Shown: positions 51,748 to 61,072, counted from the stretch's first letter. The stretch: DNA of 64,000 nt from Flavobacterium sp. LMO8 (GCF_009495755.1 NZ_WIBJ01000015.1:94495-158494); one strand, 5' to 3'. The notes: generated from the letters alone by a model not told the origin. Made by a program: numbers and translations.

Positions 51748-52167
51748 TTAATGTTCCACGTGAAACATTTGCATTTTTTCTTCTTCTTTCGAACGCATTA
51801 AAGCTTCGTCATTTGGAGATTTATCTTTATATCCACAGTAGTGTAAAACACCATGTGATAATACACGTTTTAATTCCTCTTCAAAAGAAACATTAAAATC
51901 AACAGCATTATCCTTAACTCGTTCCACCGAAACGAAGATATCACCTTGTATTAAATTTCCTACTGTGTAATCGAAGCTAATAATATCGGTTAAAGTATCG
52001 TGATCTAAATATTCTACATTGATTTTATGTAAGTATTCGTCATCACAAAAAATATAATTAATTTCACCTTCATCAAATCCTTCAGATTCAATAATACGAG
52101 AAATCCAATCTACATATTGTGCTTCGTTTTCTAGTTCGAAATCTGTTTCGTAATTAAAACTAATCAT
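51748..52167 (-). CDS. ybeY: Endoribonuclease YbeY (rRNA maturation factor)
   Basis: The 139-residue protein has the YbeY zinc site HGVLHYCGYKD (family HGxLHLxGYDH). The third ligand position is Lys-Asp rather than Asp-His, a variant common in Bacteroidota. YbeY is needed for 16S rRNA 3'-end maturation and ribosome quality control. The last residues, MFHVEH, are encoded by parS-like site 3. Its start overlaps the end of the large coiled-coil gene by 8 bases. Confidence 0.92.
   Translation of the reverse strand: MISFNYETDFELENEAQYVDWISRIIESEGFDEGEINYIFCDDEYLHKINVEYLDHDTLTDIISFDYTVGNLIQGDIFVSVERVKDNAVDFNVSFEEELKRVLSHGVLHYCGYKDKSPNDEALMRSKEEEKMQMFHVEH
51752..51767. promoter_or_regulatory. parS-like site 3 inside the ybeY 3' end
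   Basis: TGTTCCACGTGAAACA, identical to site 2 and 45 bases from it. It encodes the C-terminal residues of YbeY (MFHVEH) just before the stop. Confidence 0.8.
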
Positions 52168-55100
52168 TGTCTTTAAAATAGTTTTGAACCTTCTGGTTAA
52201 AATTGGGTTGCAAAGGTAAGCTTTGTCTGTTTAATATTTCAACACTATTCAGATATTCTTTTAATTCCTTTGAAAGTGGAGTAGTGATACCATTATAGTT
52301 CTTATCATTTGTTTTTGACTGACGCTTAGTATCTTCTCCTTGTTGCTGAATCGCTTTTTCTAATTTTAAAAGTTCGTGTTTTAAATTCAACATCTTTTGC
52401 AAGGTCTCGTTTTTAAAACCTTTATTAATTAGTTGTTTTTCGATATCCTTCATTTGATTCAAAGCATTCTGCCCTTGACCTGTCATTCCTTCTTTTTCTA
52501 ATGCTTTTTGTAAAGCATCACGCAACTGTCTTTGCTCTTTCAAAATTTCTAAAACTTTACCAGCGTTTCCTTCAGATCCATTTTCTCCATCTTCACCATT
52601 CTCACCCGATTGCCCCTTTTGTTTTCCTTGACCGGGCTTTTCACCTGGCTTATCTCCGGGTTTATCTCCGGGTTTCATACCGTCTTTCATTTTTTCACCT
52701 AAACCTTCTTGTTGTTTAATGATATCTGGTAACTGCATTCCTTTTCCTCCGCCTGGTTTTGGTTTGCCTTTTCCCGAACCTTGACCTTGCATTTCCATGT
52801 TCATTTCACTTTGAACATTACTTAAATAATCCGCTAAACGATTGGCAGAGGTTAAAACATATTGTTGATGTGAAGCTCCTTTCTGAATATTATTATCTGC
52901 TAAGGTTTCTAAAGTCTTGTCTAAATTATAATGAATTTCGCCAACTTCATTTAGAATGGTTTCGGTAATTTTTGGATTACGTAAGGCAACAGCAAACAAA
53001 CTATCATCTACGTGTTTGAATTGAAGCTTCAAATCTTGTTGCTTTTTTAATACTTTGTTTAATTGCAAAGAACGAACTTGAGATGAATTAGTTGTCTTAA
53101 TTAAACTCTCTTCATCGAATGAAAAAGCTAATAAATTATCCAAAATCTGGCGTAACAATTTAGCATCTTCTTGCATTTGTTCCATTTCACCTGATTGCAT
53201 AGATTGGGCCATTTTCTGACTCATCTGTTTCATCTTTGCAGCAGCAGATTTTTGTTTTGGTTTTGCTTTCTGCTGGTTTTGTTTTAGCAATTCCTCAGAA
53301 GCTTTCTCCATGTCTTTTTTCACATCCTCTTGTTCATTCTTATCATTAGGAATATCCATTGGAGCTTTTAATTCTTTATTTTCTTTGTCTAAATCTTCAA
53401 GTTCTTTCTTAATATCGTCAAACTCTTTATTGATGGCATCTTGATTTTCCTTGTTATTTTCTTTAGTGTCATCAGCTAATTTTTCTTCCTTCTCAGCAAG
53501 CTTGTCTAATTTATCTGCGATCTGTTCAGCCTTTTGTTCTACGTAAAAACGTTTCGTCAATTCGACTAAGTGTTCTAAATTCTGTTGTTGATTTTTTGCA
53601 TTTTGTTTTAACTTATCCGCTTTGTCAAATAATTTATCTTTCTCTAATTTCTTAGAAAGCTCTTCTAATTCTTTAAGAAGTTTTTCATTCTTTTCTACTT
53701 GCTTTTCGGCATCTTCTAAACGACGTAATAATTCTTCTTTGTCTTTATCTTGTGTTTTTGGATTGAATTCTTCCAAATTCTCAGTTAACTTTTTAGTGAA
53801 TTCTTTCATCATTTCGTCTTGTTGTTTTTGACGATTGATAAAGTCTTCTACCTTCTTTTGATCTTTGAAATCTAAACTAGATTTCTCTTTATTCATCTTT
53901 TGCAGTTTGTCCAATTCAGAAATTTGCTTCTCTTGATTTTGAAGCGATTTTTCTAAACTATTAATGTTCTCATTTTGCTCTAGCAACTGTTTGTCTTCTT
54001 TTTGCTCTTCAGTCAATTCATAATGAAGAAAAACCGAAGATTTTGCACTTTTATAATTGTTAACTACATCATTATCAAATACTTCAAAGTAATATTCGTA
54101 ATTTACACCTTCTTCAATAGATAAACCATTAGGAAATGAATAAATAAATTGATCCACCGCTTGTTTATTAATGGCTAAATTCGCTTTTCGTGTTGCAGAA
54201 GGATTTCCTTTTGGATAAAAAACAACTTGTAACTTCGATAAACCATGATCATCGGCAACTTGACCAATCATCATTTTTGATTTTAATTTTAATGAATCAG
54301 GAGCAATTTGAACAGAAATTGTTGGATATTGATCTTTAATCGTTGCGATTTGATACGACAATTTTTCGAACTCGTTGATGTTTCTATTCGATGTAATTAC
54401 TTCGTAACTCAAATTATCCGATATTCTTCTTGAAAGCGAAAAATTGTTTTCTTTATTGGCAAAAACACTCAATTGATTATTCGATTTGAAACTCACTTTA
54501 TCCGTTGACAAAGCATTAATTCTCCAATTCACAACTGTACCTTCGGGAACCACAGCATTTCCAGTTCCTTGAATAACTTCGGATTTTTTACCTAAATAAG
54601 AAGGATATTGCAACACCATTTCAAAGTTGGCAATCGTAGGAACATCGACAACATTAATCTGATACTCTTTCGAATTTAATCCATTTGCTAAAAGAGAAAA
54701 GGTAACATCTTTTGATAATTTTGAAAACGTATATTCGAAAACTCCAGGTTTAGTGGTTTGTAGAAAATATTCTTCATCACCAATTTGAATGGCAATATTT
54801 TCAGGCATTACTTTTCCTTGCGTTTTAACTTGAAGTACAAAATCGGAATTCTGTTGTGCGGTTAAAGATTTATTCAACACCACAAATTCAAAAGGAGCTG
54901 GTGGAGCAAATTTCGTTTCATAATTCACAACTCGAGCAAAACTATTCGAAATGATTTCGGAATTTCCGGTAACGAAGAACAAAATCAGTAATAGAATTGG
55001 CATAATCGCATAAGGCAAAAACTTTTTGTTCTTAGCAAAATTCACAGCATTTGAAAATGGAATCGGTTGTAACGAAGCTGCTTTTTGTTCGATTGAGGCT

Positions 55101-55474
55101 GCTAATAATTCGGAAGTTTGACTTTGATTGGCCAATTGTAAAAAGTTCAACAACTTATCTTGTACTTCCGAAAAATGATTTCCAATGATTTCCGACGCTT
55201 GTTCGTAATTGATTCCTTGTTGTAATTTGAATAATTTAAACAACGGAAAAGCGATGAATCTAATCAATAAAAACGATTCAACACCAACAAACAACCAGAA
55301 TAAAATAGTTCTTCCGGATGTGGATAGCCATAAAAAGTATTCAATCAATAAAGTAAAAATGAAATACAACAAGCCTAAACCGATGAAAAGAATGACTCCT
55401 TTTATCAGTTCGTTGGTGTAAAACTTCTTGATAAACCCTTCGAGCTTATCGAAAATGATGCTTTTTGCTTCCAA
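52160..55474 (-). CDS. Very large coiled-coil membrane protein (DUF4175-like)
   Basis: The 1104-residue protein has two adjacent N-terminal membrane segments (about 23-48 and 56-78) and a third (about 151-170). A periplasmic beta-rich part follows (about 190-480), then an extended Lys/Glu/Gln coiled coil (about 485-780), a Gly/Pro/Lys-rich low-complexity linker (about 910-975, with KPGD/KPGE units) and a helical C-terminus. This is the layout of DUF4175-type proteins found beside ybeY/mnmG in Bacteroidota; their function is unknown. The frame opens with TTG at 55474, the only start that precedes the membrane segments. It overlaps ybeY by 8 bases. Confidence 0.78.
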   Translation of the reverse strand: MEAKSIIFDKLEGFIKKFYTNELIKGVILFIGLGLLYFIFTLLIEYFLWLSTSGRTILFWLFVGVESFLLIRFIAFPLFKLFKLQQGINYEQASEIIGNHFSEVQDKLLNFLQLANQSQTSELLAASIEQKAASLQPIPFSNAVNFAKNKKFLPYAIMPILLLILFFVTGNSEIISNSFARVVNYETKFAPPAPFEFVVLNKSLTAQQNSDFVLQVKTQGKVMPENIAIQIGDEEYFLQTTKPGVFEYTFSKLSKDVTFSLLANGLNSKEYQINVVDVPTIANFEMVLQYPSYLGKKSEVIQGTGNAVVPEGTVVNWRINALSTDKVSFKSNNQLSVFANKENNFSLSRRISDNLSYEVITSNRNINEFEKLSYQIATIKDQYPTISVQIAPDSLKLKSKMMIGQVADDHGLSKLQVVFYPKGNPSATRKANLAINKQAVDQFIYSFPNGLSIEEGVNYEYYFEVFDNDVVNNYKSAKSSVFLHYELTEEQKEDKQLLEQNENINSLEKSLQNQEKQISELDKLQKMNKEKSSLDFKDQKKVEDFINRQKQQDEMMKEFTKKLTENLEEFNPKTQDKDKEELLRRLEDAEKQVEKNEKLLKELEELSKKLEKDKLFDKADKLKQNAKNQQQNLEHLVELTKRFYVEQKAEQIADKLDKLAEKEEKLADDTKENNKENQDAINKEFDDIKKELEDLDKENKELKAPMDIPNDKNEQEDVKKDMEKASEELLKQNQQKAKPKQKSAAAKMKQMSQKMAQSMQSGEMEQMQEDAKLLRQILDNLLAFSFDEESLIKTTNSSQVRSLQLNKVLKKQQDLKLQFKHVDDSLFAVALRNPKITETILNEVGEIHYNLDKTLETLADNNIQKGASHQQYVLTSANRLADYLSNVQSEMNMEMQGQGSGKGKPKPGGGKGMQLPDIIKQQEGLGEKMKDGMKPGDKPGDKPGEKPGQGKQKGQSGENGEDGENGSEGNAGKVLEILKEQRQLRDALQKALEKEGMTGQGQNALNQMKDIEKQLINKGFKNETLQKMLNLKHELLKLEKAIQQQGEDTKRQSKTNDKNYNGITTPLSKELKEYLNSVEILNRQSLPLQPNFNQKVQNYFKDND

Positions 55475-55565
55475 TATTGTTGATATACTATTTATAACCG
55501 ATAAAATTACAACATCTTACGTGATTAGTCAATAGGTTTTTGGTGAAACTTAACATATGAGTTTT

Positions 55566-55641
55566 GTTTCAGGTTTAAAGTTTCAGGTTTCAGGTTTTAT
55601 TTCATACTTCCATCATCTAACTTCCATCATCCATCATCAAC
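55566..55641. repeat. Heptad repeat array H7
   Basis: GTTTCAG, GTTTAAA, GTTTCAG, GTTTCAG and GTTTTAT in register, then after a short gap ACTTCCA, TCATCTA, ACTTCCA, TCATCCA and TCATCAA. It lies in the 210-base spacer upstream of gltX. Confidence 0.75.
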
Positions 55642-55660
55642 GAAATCAAAATTCAAATCG

Positions 55661-55668
55661 TATCTTTG
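55661..55668 (+). promoter_or_regulatory. -7 element of gltX
   Basis: TATCTTTG, an exact consensus match, 16 bases before the ATG at 55685. The -33 region falls in array H7 and has no TTG. Confidence 0.55.
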
Positions 55669-55684
55669 CACAAAATTTAATGAA

Positions 55685-57199
55685 ATGTCAGTAAGAGTAA
55701 GATTTGCACCTAGTCCAACCGGACCTTTGCATATTGGTGGTGTTCGTACCGCTTTATTCAATTATTTATTTGCAAAAAAACATGGTGGTACTTTCTATTT
55801 AAGAATCGAAGATACCGATCAAACGCGTTTTGTTCCAGGAGCAGAAGCCTATATTTTTGAAGCTTTAGAATGGCTGAGAATTGCGCCAGAAGAAACCGTT
55901 GGGAAAAATGAAAAATTCGGACCTTATCGTCAAAGCGAACGTAAAGCGATGTATCAACAATATGCGGACCAATTGATTAATTCAGGTTGGGCGTATTATG
56001 CTTTTGATACGGCTGAGAGTTTAGATGCAATGCGAAAAGAAGCAGAAGCCAATGGAAATACATTCATTTATAATCATTCGGTTAGAGAACATTTGGATAA
56101 CTCGTTGACAGTTTCACGTGAAAAAGTAACGGAACGAATTGCAAATGGTGAACATTATGTTATCCGTTTTAAAACGCCTGTGAATGAAATTTTAGAATTA
56201 AAAGACATCATTCGTGGCGATATTAAATTTGATACGAATTTATTAGACGATAAAGTTTTATTCAAATCGGATGGAATGCCAACGTATCATTTAGCGAATA
56301 TTGTGGATGACCATTTGATGGAAACTTCGCATGTAATTCGTGGTGAAGAATGGTTGCCATCGATGCCTTTACACGTTTTATTATACAAAGCTTTTGGTTG
56401 GAACGCACCCGAATTTGCACATTTACCATTGATTTTAAAACCAATTGGAAACGGAAAATTATCAAAACGTGATGGTGATAAAATGGGATTCCCAGTATTT
56501 CCTTTAGAATGGAATGATGCTTCCAGCATGACAAAATCGTCAGGTTATAGAGAAAACGGATTTTTCCCAGAAGCGGTGATCAACTTTTTAGCCTTATTAG
56601 GTTGGAATGACGGAACCGAACAAGAGATTTTCTCATTAGAAGAACTGGTAGAAAAATTTGATTTAAACCGAATTCACAAAGCAGGAGCGAAGTTTGACCC
56701 AGAGAAAAATAAATGGTTCAATCATAAGTATTTACAAAAGCAAAGTGATGCAAGTTTAGCGGAAAGCTTTAAATCAATTTTAAATAAAAAAGGAATCTCT
56801 TCCGAAGTTTCGGAATCGCTCGATTTGACAAAGATTGTGGGAATGATTAAAGAAAGAGCGCATTTTGTGAATGAGTTTTGGGATTTAGCCGATTATTTCT
56901 TTGAAGCGCCAACATCTTACGATGAAAAAGCAGCTAAAAACTGGAAAGAAGAAACACCAGGATTAATGCAACATGTGATTTCAGAATTAGAGAAAATTGA
57001 AGATTTTACTTCAGTTAACATCGAAACCTTATTAAAAGAATGGATGACAACAAACGAAATTGGAATGGGGAAAGTAATGCAACCGTTGCGATTGAGTTTA
57101 GTAGGAACTTTAAAAGGCCCACATTTATTCGACATTATCGAAATGATAGGAAAAGCCGAAACGGTGAAAAGAATTGAAAAAGCAATAGCTAGTTTATAA
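55685..57199 (+). CDS. gltX: Glutamyl-tRNA synthetase
   Basis: The 504-residue class I synthetase has the HIGH motif as HIGG at residues 16-19 (PTGPLHIGGVRT) and the KMSKS motif as KLSKRDGD. The glutamate-specific RGEEWLPSMPLHV and the helical C-terminal anticodon domain are present. It charges tRNA-Glu. A parS-like sequence with two mismatches lies within the gene at 56110. It ends at a bidirectional terminator. Confidence 0.98.
   Translation: MSVRVRFAPSPTGPLHIGGVRTALFNYLFAKKHGGTFYLRIEDTDQTRFVPGAEAYIFEALEWLRIAPEETVGKNEKFGPYRQSERKAMYQQYADQLINSGWAYYAFDTAESLDAMRKEAEANGNTFIYNHSVREHLDNSLTVSREKVTERIANGEHYVIRFKTPVNEILELKDIIRGDIKFDTNLLDDKVLFKSDGMPTYHLANIVDDHLMETSHVIRGEEWLPSMPLHVLLYKAFGWNAPEFAHLPLILKPIGNGKLSKRDGDKMGFPVFPLEWNDASSMTKSSGYRENGFFPEAVINFLALLGWNDGTEQEIFSLEELVEKFDLNRIHKAGAKFDPEKNKWFNHKYLQKQSDASLAESFKSILNKKGISSEVSESLDLTKIVGMIKERAHFVNEFWDLADYFFEAPTSYDEKAAKNWKEETPGLMQHVISELEKIEDFTSVNIETLLKEWMTTNEIGMGKVMQPLRLSLVGTLKGPHLFDIIEMIGKAETVKRIEKAIASL
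56110..56125. promoter_or_regulatory. Degenerate parS-like sequence inside gltX
   Basis: AGTTTCACGTGAAAAA matches the parS consensus at 14 of 16 bases. It is within coding sequence and may be chance. Confidence 0.3.
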
Positions 57200-57204
57200 A
57201 AAAG

Positions 57205-57230
57205 AAAACCCTCTGAATTCAGAGGGTTTT
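57205..57230. terminator. Bidirectional terminator, perfect 26-base palindrome
   Basis: AAAACCCTCTGAA pairs with TTCAGAGGGTTTT, between convergent gltX and the barrel protein gene (stop at 57234). Confidence 0.9.
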
Positions 57231-57233
57231 TGG

Positions 57234-57881
57234 TTAAAGATATATCGTAATCTGACCACTAATCAAACCAATATTTCCTTTCATTTTTTCGCCAAGTAAC
57301 TTTACGTTATCGTTGTTTTTTAAGTTTCCGAAGAAATTCGTTAAACCATATTGATAACCTATTCTTGCTCTTACATTTTTGACTCCACCGTTAATTCCCA
57401 CATAGAAATTGGCGTTAATTTTAGAAACATCTACAATGTCTTTGGCAATTAAACCGGGTTGATCTAACAATAAATTGTTTTCATCGTCTTTATCAATTCC
57501 TAATTTACCATTTACTTGTAAAACTGGACCAAATTCTAAATTTAAATGGTCTTTAACCGCTACATAACTTGGTACAATATAAATTTGAACCGCCGACATT
57601 TTAAAATTCGTTTGCGTTTGTTGCAATCCTTTTAATGTTGGAATAGAGAAATTACTATCCGTAAAAAACATACCAAAACTCATTTGCCAGTTGTTATAAT
57701 AGTTTCCTCTAACACTTAAACCACCAATCCATCCACTTTCTGGAGTTACGGTAAAATTATCGGTATAAATATTTAATTGGGTTAAACCCGCACCAATTCC
57801 TATTCGGTTACTGTCTTTGTGTCCACGTTGCGCCATTGCAACACTTGAAATTATTAGAAAAATAAAAACTAATTTCTTCAT
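57234..57881 (-). CDS. Outer-membrane beta-barrel protein
   Basis: The 215-residue protein has a signal peptide (FIFLIISSVAMAQ) and alternating strands typical of small porin-like barrels (GIGAGLTQLNIY, WIGGLSVRGNYYNN, FYVGINGGVKNVRARIGYQYG), ending in ISGQITIYL. No specific family is recognised. It is a single gene divergent from the stomatin-like gene. The PorT or OmpW type is possible, but nothing in the sequence decides. Confidence 0.75.
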   Translation of the reverse strand: MKKLVFIFLIISSVAMAQRGHKDSNRIGIGAGLTQLNIYTDNFTVTPESGWIGGLSVRGNYYNNWQMSFGMFFTDSNFSIPTLKGLQQTQTNFKMSAVQIYIVPSYVAVKDHLNLEFGPVLQVNGKLGIDKDDENNLLLDQPGLIAKDIVDVSKINANFYVGINGGVKNVRARIGYQYGLTNFFGNLKNNDNVKLLGEKMKGNIGLISGQITIYL

Positions 57882-57979
57882 TTATATAAATTTAGGTGGC
57901 AAAAATAGGGTTTATAAATTTGTTTTTGTAACTTTTTACTTTAAAAAGCGTATAACTATAAATCTAAAAACTAAACATT

Positions 57980-58954
57980 ATGGAGTTTATTATGTTTCCA
58001 ATTATTTTCGTTGGATTAATTGTCCTTTTATCTTCTTTCTTTACCGTAAAACAACAAACTGTGGTGGTTGTAGAACGTTTTGGAAAATTCCTTAGCTTGA
58101 GAAATTCAGGTTTACATCTAAAAATTCCGGTTGTGGATAGAATTGCTGGAAGAGTTAATTTAAGAATTCAACAATTAGATGTCATCATCGAAACCAAAAC
58201 TAAAGATAACGTATTTGTTAAAATGAAAGTTTCGGTTCAGTTTAAAGTATTACAAGAAAAAGCATACGAAGCATTTTATAAATTAGAATATCCACACGAT
58301 CAGATTACTTCTTATGTATTTGACGTAGTACGTGCTGAAGTTCCAAAATTAAAATTAGACGACGTTTTTGAACGTAAAGATGATATTGCAGTTGCAGTAA
58401 AACGTGAATTAAACGAAGCGATGACAACTTATGGTTATGACATCATCAATACATTAATTACAGATATTGATCCAGATATTCAAGTTAAAAATGCGATGAA
58501 CCGTATTAACGCGGCTGACCGTGAAAAAACAGCAGCAGAATACGAAGCAGAAGCTGGAAGAATCAGAATTGTTGCCAAAGCAAAAGCAGAAGCAGAAAGT
58601 AAAAGACTTCAAGGTCAAGGTATTGCTGACCAAAGAAGAGAAATTGCTCGTGGTTTAGTAGAATCTGTAGATGTGTTGAACAAAGTGGGAATTAATTCTC
58701 AAGAAGCTTCCGCTTTAATTGTTGTAACGCAACATTACGATACTTTACAAGCCATTGGTGCAGATGCAAATAGTAATTTAATTTTATTACCAAATTCACC
58801 TCAAGCCGGAAGTGATATGTTAAACAACATGGTAGCTTCTTTTAGTGCTTCAAACCAAGTAGGTGAAATGATGAAAAAAGGTAACATCAAAAAAGTGAGT
58901 AAGAAAAATCAAAAAGACGAATTTGGAACTGAAGAAGAATCTGAAGAAGTATAA
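57980..58954 (+). CDS. SPFH/Band 7 (stomatin-like) membrane protein
   Basis: The 324-residue protein has an N-terminal membrane segment (about 4-22) and a Band 7 domain (about 25-185: VVVERFGKFLSLRNSGLHLKIP, VNLRIQQLDV, LNEAMTTYGYDIINTLITDIDPD). A coiled-coil region (about 175-225) and a flexible Lys/Glu-rich tail follow. These proteins form large rings on the membrane and affect membrane order and proteolysis. The partner NfeD gene often found beside bacterial stomatins is absent here. Confidence 0.9.
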   Translation: MEFIMFPIIFVGLIVLLSSFFTVKQQTVVVVERFGKFLSLRNSGLHLKIPVVDRIAGRVNLRIQQLDVIIETKTKDNVFVKMKVSVQFKVLQEKAYEAFYKLEYPHDQITSYVFDVVRAEVPKLKLDDVFERKDDIAVAVKRELNEAMTTYGYDIINTLITDIDPDIQVKNAMNRINAADREKTAAEYEAEAGRIRIVAKAKAEAESKRLQGQGIADQRREIARGLVESVDVLNKVGINSQEASALIVVTQHYDTLQAIGADANSNLILLPNSPQAGSDMLNNMVASFSASNQVGEMMKKGNIKKVSKKNQKDEFGTEEESEEV

Positions 58955-58978
58955 TTGAATTATCAAATTAAATTTCAA

Positions 58979-59008
58979 AACCATCAATTTTTAATTGGTG
59001 GTTTTTTT
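58979..59008 (+). terminator. Terminator of the stomatin-like gene
   Basis: AACCATCAATT pairs with AATTGGTGGTT (one G-T pair) around TTT, followed by seven T residues in total. Confidence 0.85.
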
Positions 59009-59028
59009 GTATATCATTTTTAAAAAAG

Positions 59029-59061
59029 AATCCTGACAGGTTTTTGAAACCTGTCAGGATT
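59029..59061. repeat. Palindrome Q1 (CCTGACAGG type)
   Basis: Perfect 15-base arms AATCCTGACAGGTTT / AAACCTGTCAGGATT around TTG. No T tract follows, so it is not a simple terminator. Confidence 0.85.
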
Positions 59062-59287
59062 AAAAACAAGTGATTTTTTGCTTAAAATTAAAATAAGCGA
59101 TTTCAGCCACTTTCATTAACAAAGATGTAAAAACACTTTACTTAAAAAAGTTGTTGTATTAGAATTTATTTATGAAAGTCACTTTTTTAAGTTTTTAATT
59201 ATTAAAAATTGAGTTTTAATAGATTTTACTAATAATAGTTTTTTATGATTATTTTTTAATTATTAAATAAGATTTATATATAAAATA

Positions 59288-59320
59288 AAACGTGTCAGGT
59301 TTTAAAAACCTGACACGTTT
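59288..59320. repeat. Palindrome Q2 (GTGTCAGG type)
   Basis: Perfect 16-base arms AAACGTGTCAGGTTTT / AAAACCTGACACGTTT around one A. It shares the core TGTCAGGTTT with Q1. Confidence 0.85.
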
Positions 59321-59333
59321 GAAATATAAATTT

Positions 59334-59361
59334 AGATGCTGAAATAAATTCAGCATGACAA
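59334..59361 (+). repeat. Hairpin repeat P59
   Basis: AGATGCTGAAATAAATTCAG continues as CATGACAA. The stem pairs ATGCTGAA with TTCAGCAT. It ends 11 bases before the glnS stop. Confidence 0.75.
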
Positions 59362-59372
59362 AAGCGAAATTT

Positions 59373-61055
59373 TTAAGATTCCGAAATTTTTGCCCAAGTA
59401 TCTCTTAAACCAACCGTTTTGTTGAAAACTAATTTTTCAGCTGTTGAATCTCTATCAACACAGAAATATCCTAAACGTTGAAATTGAAAATGATCTAATT
59501 CTTTTGAAGTAACTAAACTTGGTTCCACATAACCTGTAATTACTTTTAATGAATTTGGGTTGATAAATTCTTTAAAATCTACTTCTTTGTCTTTATCTGG
59601 ACTTTCGTTGGTGAATAATCTATCATACACACGAACTTCAGCTTCTTTTGCGTGAGGAATCGAAACCCAATGAATAGTTCCTTTTACTTTTCTTTGACTT
59701 GCTTCTGTTCCACTTCCTGATTTAGAATCTACGTCGTAAGTAGCGTGAATTTCTGTGATTTTTCCGTTTTCATCTTTTACAACTGATTCACCTTTAATGA
59801 TATACGCATTTTTTAAACGTACTTCAGTTCCTAAAGTTAATCGGAAAAATTTCTTATGTGCTTCTTCTTGAAAATCTTCTCTTTCGATATATAATTCTTT
59901 AGAAAATGGCACTTTTCTGTATGTCATTACTTCTTCTTCCGGATTATTTTCGGCTTCTAACCATTCTTCTTGACCTTCAGGATAATTCGTAATTACTAAT
60001 TTCACAGGATCTAAAACTGCCATTACACGAGGTGCAACTTTATTCAAATCTTCACGAACACAGAATTCTAAAAGCGAAACATCAATCAAATTATCGCGTT
60101 TTGCAATTCCGATTGTGTTAGCAAAATTTACAATAGAATTTGGTGTATAACCACGTCTTCTCATACCAGAAATCGTACTCATACGCGGATCATCCCAACC
60201 TGTAACATGCTTTTCTTCAACTAACTGCAATAATTTACGTTTAGAAACAACAGTATGTGATAAATTTCTACGCGCGAATTCTCTTTGTTTTGGTCGCACC
60301 TTTGTTGGGTCATAAATTTGATTCAAGAACCAATCATATAATTCACGGTGAGGTAAGAATTCTAACGTACAAAATGAATGCGAAATTTGTTCTAAATAAT
60401 CACTTTCACCATGTGCCCAGTCATACATTGGATAAATACACCAATCGTTTCCTGTTCTGTGGTGATGTGCGTGCATGATACGATAAATAATAGGATCACG
60501 CATCAACATATTGTTAGCACCCATCGAAATTTTAGCACGTAAAACGTGAGTTCCTTTTTCGAATTCTCCGTTTTTCATGCGAGTAAATAAGTCTAAATTT
60601 TCTTCGATAGAACGATTTCTGTAAGGAGAATCGGTTCCTGGTTGCGTTGGAGTTCCTTTTTGTTGCGCCATTTCTTCCGAAGTTTGGCTATCTACATACG
60701 CTTTATCTTTTTTGATTAATTCCACTGCCCAATCATACAATTGTTGGAAATAATCAGAAGCATAACATTCTTTATCCCATTGAAAACCAAGCCATTCTAC
60801 ATCGCGCTTAATAGCGTCAACATATTCTTGCTCTTCTTTAGAAGGGTTAGTATCGTCGAAACGAAGATTTACTGGCGCTTTATAATCGATTCCTAAACCA
60901 AAATTTAAACAAATAGCACTGGCATGACCTACATGCAAATACCCATTTGGTTCTGGTGGAAAACGAAAACGTAATTTATCTGCTGACAAACCATTTTTTA
61001 AATCTTCTTCAATGATTTGTTCTATAAAATTCAATGATTTTTCTTCTGTTGACAT
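59373..61055 (-). CDS. glnS: Glutaminyl-tRNA synthetase
   Basis: The 560-residue class I synthetase has the GlnRS-type HIGH motif in FPPEPNGYLHVGHA (HVGH), the KMSKS-like VVSKRKL, the MYDWAHGESDYLEQISHSFCTLEF block and a two-barrel beta-rich C-terminal anticodon domain. It charges tRNA-Gln directly; most bacteria without it use GltX plus GatCAB. Both gltX and glnS are in this window, so GltX is probably restricted to tRNA-Glu. Confidence 0.97.
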   Translation of the reverse strand: MSTEEKSLNFIEQIIEEDLKNGLSADKLRFRFPPEPNGYLHVGHASAICLNFGLGIDYKAPVNLRFDDTNPSKEEQEYVDAIKRDVEWLGFQWDKECYASDYFQQLYDWAVELIKKDKAYVDSQTSEEMAQQKGTPTQPGTDSPYRNRSIEENLDLFTRMKNGEFEKGTHVLRAKISMGANNMLMRDPIIYRIMHAHHHRTGNDWCIYPMYDWAHGESDYLEQISHSFCTLEFLPHRELYDWFLNQIYDPTKVRPKQREFARRNLSHTVVSKRKLLQLVEEKHVTGWDDPRMSTISGMRRRGYTPNSIVNFANTIGIAKRDNLIDVSLLEFCVREDLNKVAPRVMAVLDPVKLVITNYPEGQEEWLEAENNPEEEVMTYRKVPFSKELYIEREDFQEEAHKKFFRLTLGTEVRLKNAYIIKGESVVKDENGKITEIHATYDVDSKSGSGTEASQRKVKGTIHWVSIPHAKEAEVRVYDRLFTNESPDKDKEVDFKEFINPNSLKVITGYVEPSLVTSKELDHFQFQRLGYFCVDRDSTAEKLVFNKTVGLRDTWAKISES

Positions 61056-61072
61056 AGTATCAAAAATTTATG

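Larger units (their letters stand above)
58955..59372. other. 418-base gene-free spacer
   Basis: It holds a terminator (58979-59008), two long perfect palindromes (59029-59061 and 59288-59320) and hairpin repeat P59. The AT-rich stretch between the palindromes (about 59065-59285) shows no credible open frame, promoter or RNA gene. Confidence 0.7.

Noticed and set aside
56262..56534. Minus-strand frames within gltX
   Set aside because: Antisense to a conserved synthetase, no start or promoter signals.
59029..59061. Rho-independent terminator for the stomatin gene
   Set aside because: No T tract follows on either strand, and a better terminator lies at 58979-59008.
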